Origin: Micromussa lordhowensis
Lineage: Eukaryota; Cnidaria; Anthozoa; Scleractinia; Lobophylliidae
DNA: 64,000 nucleotides
Assembly (NCBI GenBank): GCA_964020085.1
Contig: OZ026601.1
Span: forward strand, 24,055,914 to 24,119,913
Direction of reading: 5' to 3'
The translations under genes were made by a program, and so were the position numbers. Under the pieces are notes generated by a model, which made no database searches, was not told the DNA's origin, and worked only from the letters and a program-made list of their open reading frames with translations. Shown here piece by piece: positions 62,640-64,000 of the stretch; positions within the stretch are counted from its first letter, which is position 1; each line of letters begins with the position of its first letter.

Positions 62640-64000
62640 ACATTAATTCTGGTTTATGGAAGACATGATTTAGTGGACATTTAATTTAGGGGTGTAATGA
62701 TTCACCTTCCTTGCGATTCGATTCATTTTTTATCATTTTGCCTTTCGATTTTGATTACTTCAATGCGATTATGCAAAATATTTATTTTTTTAATTCTTAC
62801 AACATGATTAATTGACGTTGTTGTACCTTTTATATAATATTATCCATGTAAATAGTGCATTTTAGTGCTTAGGGCTCCTGTTGATAGCAGGTTGCTTTTA
62901 GCTCCTGAAGGGACTACCCTGAGCTTTATAACTAAATAAAGGTGTCTGTCTGTCTGATACACAATACACAATGTAAACACAACCATTCACACAGTGGATC
63001 TGTTTCTCACTTGTTGCCATGTTTGTTGTTTGAGACAATCAGCATGTTGCACATGATTTGGCTTGTTTGGAAATTCTCATGGGGTGGGTAGAAGGGCAAC
63101 ATTTTACCAACAACATGAAGTGGCATAAGCACTTCAAACGTCAAATTTTTAAGGAGCCGAATATGGCTAATATCAATTAAATTTCTGGATCAAGTGTTTA
63201 GCGAAGTGATCAGGTCATGACTGAGGAAGAATACTATTCAGTGGTGAAACTGAAAAAAATTCAATAATTGTTGTATCCATGCAAGTGCTGCAAATTTTTA
63301 TGAACGATTTTTATTGCTGGTTTTGGTTTTTTAGTTTTGCGGTTCTATTTTAACAAAACAAAATACATGTACATTGTACAAATCATGAAATGCAAGCTGC
63401 AAATAAAAATAAATAACAATAAAATTTGGGGGATTTGAATTTGACCTCACTGAAATTTGCTTTCCTCCCCCAGGCTTGGGACATAAGTTTAATCTAAAGG
63501 TGATTTTGAGATGACATTACTGCATTATGTTGGTGGCTACTTTGGATAAAATATATTCTCATATTGGACAGAGTCGCGACAATTGGATGATAATTTAAAA
63601 TATAAAACCTTAGTATGCACAAAGAATTGCAATGATGTTTTCTGTTTGACGGCTAGTTACTTGAATATTTTGACTTAAAGCCGTAAATAATCCTTTCAGA
63701 AACTAAAGGATCTAGAGAAATTCATTCAATACATCTAAGTAAAGTTTTTCAAAATATCTGGCAAAAAAGGTCAAGAATTTAGACAAATTTATATTTATTC
63801 TATTGTAAATATAATGTCAGCAGCATCATAAATCCAAATTTTCCACAAATACTTTTTATCAAATTAAAGTGTACTTATTCTGCAATCAGTAAGGTATCAA
63901 CAGAGACACAATCCATTGGCATACATGATGTACATTCATTCAATACAGAGCTTGCAATGCGTTATAGGGCGATTTTTGAATACGGTTGTTTTTGGCTGTT
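62640..64000. other. No gene seen
   Basis: No supported coding region. CTGTCTGTCTG and GATTCGATTC simple words occur at about 62700-62960. Confidence 0.35.

Overview
The window looks like repeat-rich nuclear DNA of an invertebrate animal, most likely a cnidarian and perhaps a stony coral. The evidence is the mix of mobile elements: Maverick/Polinton elements with a chromodomain integrase, a Ngaro/DIRS-type tyrosine-recombinase retrotransposon, a Penelope-like element with a hammerhead ribozyme, a BEL/Pao element, an animal EnSpm/CACTA-like transposase, a CR1/L2-like LINE, a tRNA-derived SINE and many MITEs. No complete, clearly recognisable single-copy host gene was seen, so the host assignment is inference.

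The left half is a nested stack. A tyrosine-recombinase retrotransposon on the minus strand (about 1390-2842 plus 28363-31384) abuts a DUF7869-like transposase pseudogene (121-1390). Its recombinase ORF is split by a full-length 25.5-kb Polinton at 2843-28362. The Polinton has imperfect terminal inverted repeats that begin AGTAGT and a 6-bp target duplication, GATGTA. It carries packaging ATPase, penton and major capsid proteins, adenovirus-type protease, zinc-ribbon and phospholipase-A2-like proteins, integrase, protein-primed PolB, a VLTF3-like factor, a fibre-like protein, two HNH endonucleases and an eIF1/SUI1 homologue. The Polinton is interrupted by a 9.2-kb transposon at 11881-21051 (ATAT duplication). 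That transposon carries a second DUF7869-like gene and a spliced BEN-domain gene, and contains two abutting MITEs. Several Polinton genes have frameshifts or stops, so this copy looks defective.

The middle (31.4-48.9 kb) is a field of decayed repeats. It holds a MITE with an 8-bp target duplication, a Tc1-like fragment, a coiled-coil gene with acidic repeats, the 3' end of a Penelope-like element with a hammerhead ribozyme and a 34-bp perfect palindrome, an EnSpm-like transposase broken into four frames, a 146-bp tandem repeat, a second Penelope-like ORF and a degenerate CCATGAAAA-rich block. Some exon-like pieces with good splice sites (31.65-32.9 kb, 39.3-39.9 kb) may be host genes.

The right part (48.9-64 kb) holds a 2.4-kb TA-flanked non-autonomous transposon with MITEs nested in it and a 5'-truncated LINE. 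It also holds the right end of a second Polinton (PolB C-terminal half, one small gene and the terminal repeat, ending at 56980), which lies inside a BEL/Pao integrase gene. Beyond these come a possible three-exon host gene fragment, a SINE with a 12-bp target duplication and a glutamate/lysine-rich repeat ORF. The genes that form one functional set are those of the first Polinton: capsid, packaging, maturation, replication and integration functions of a virus-like transposon.
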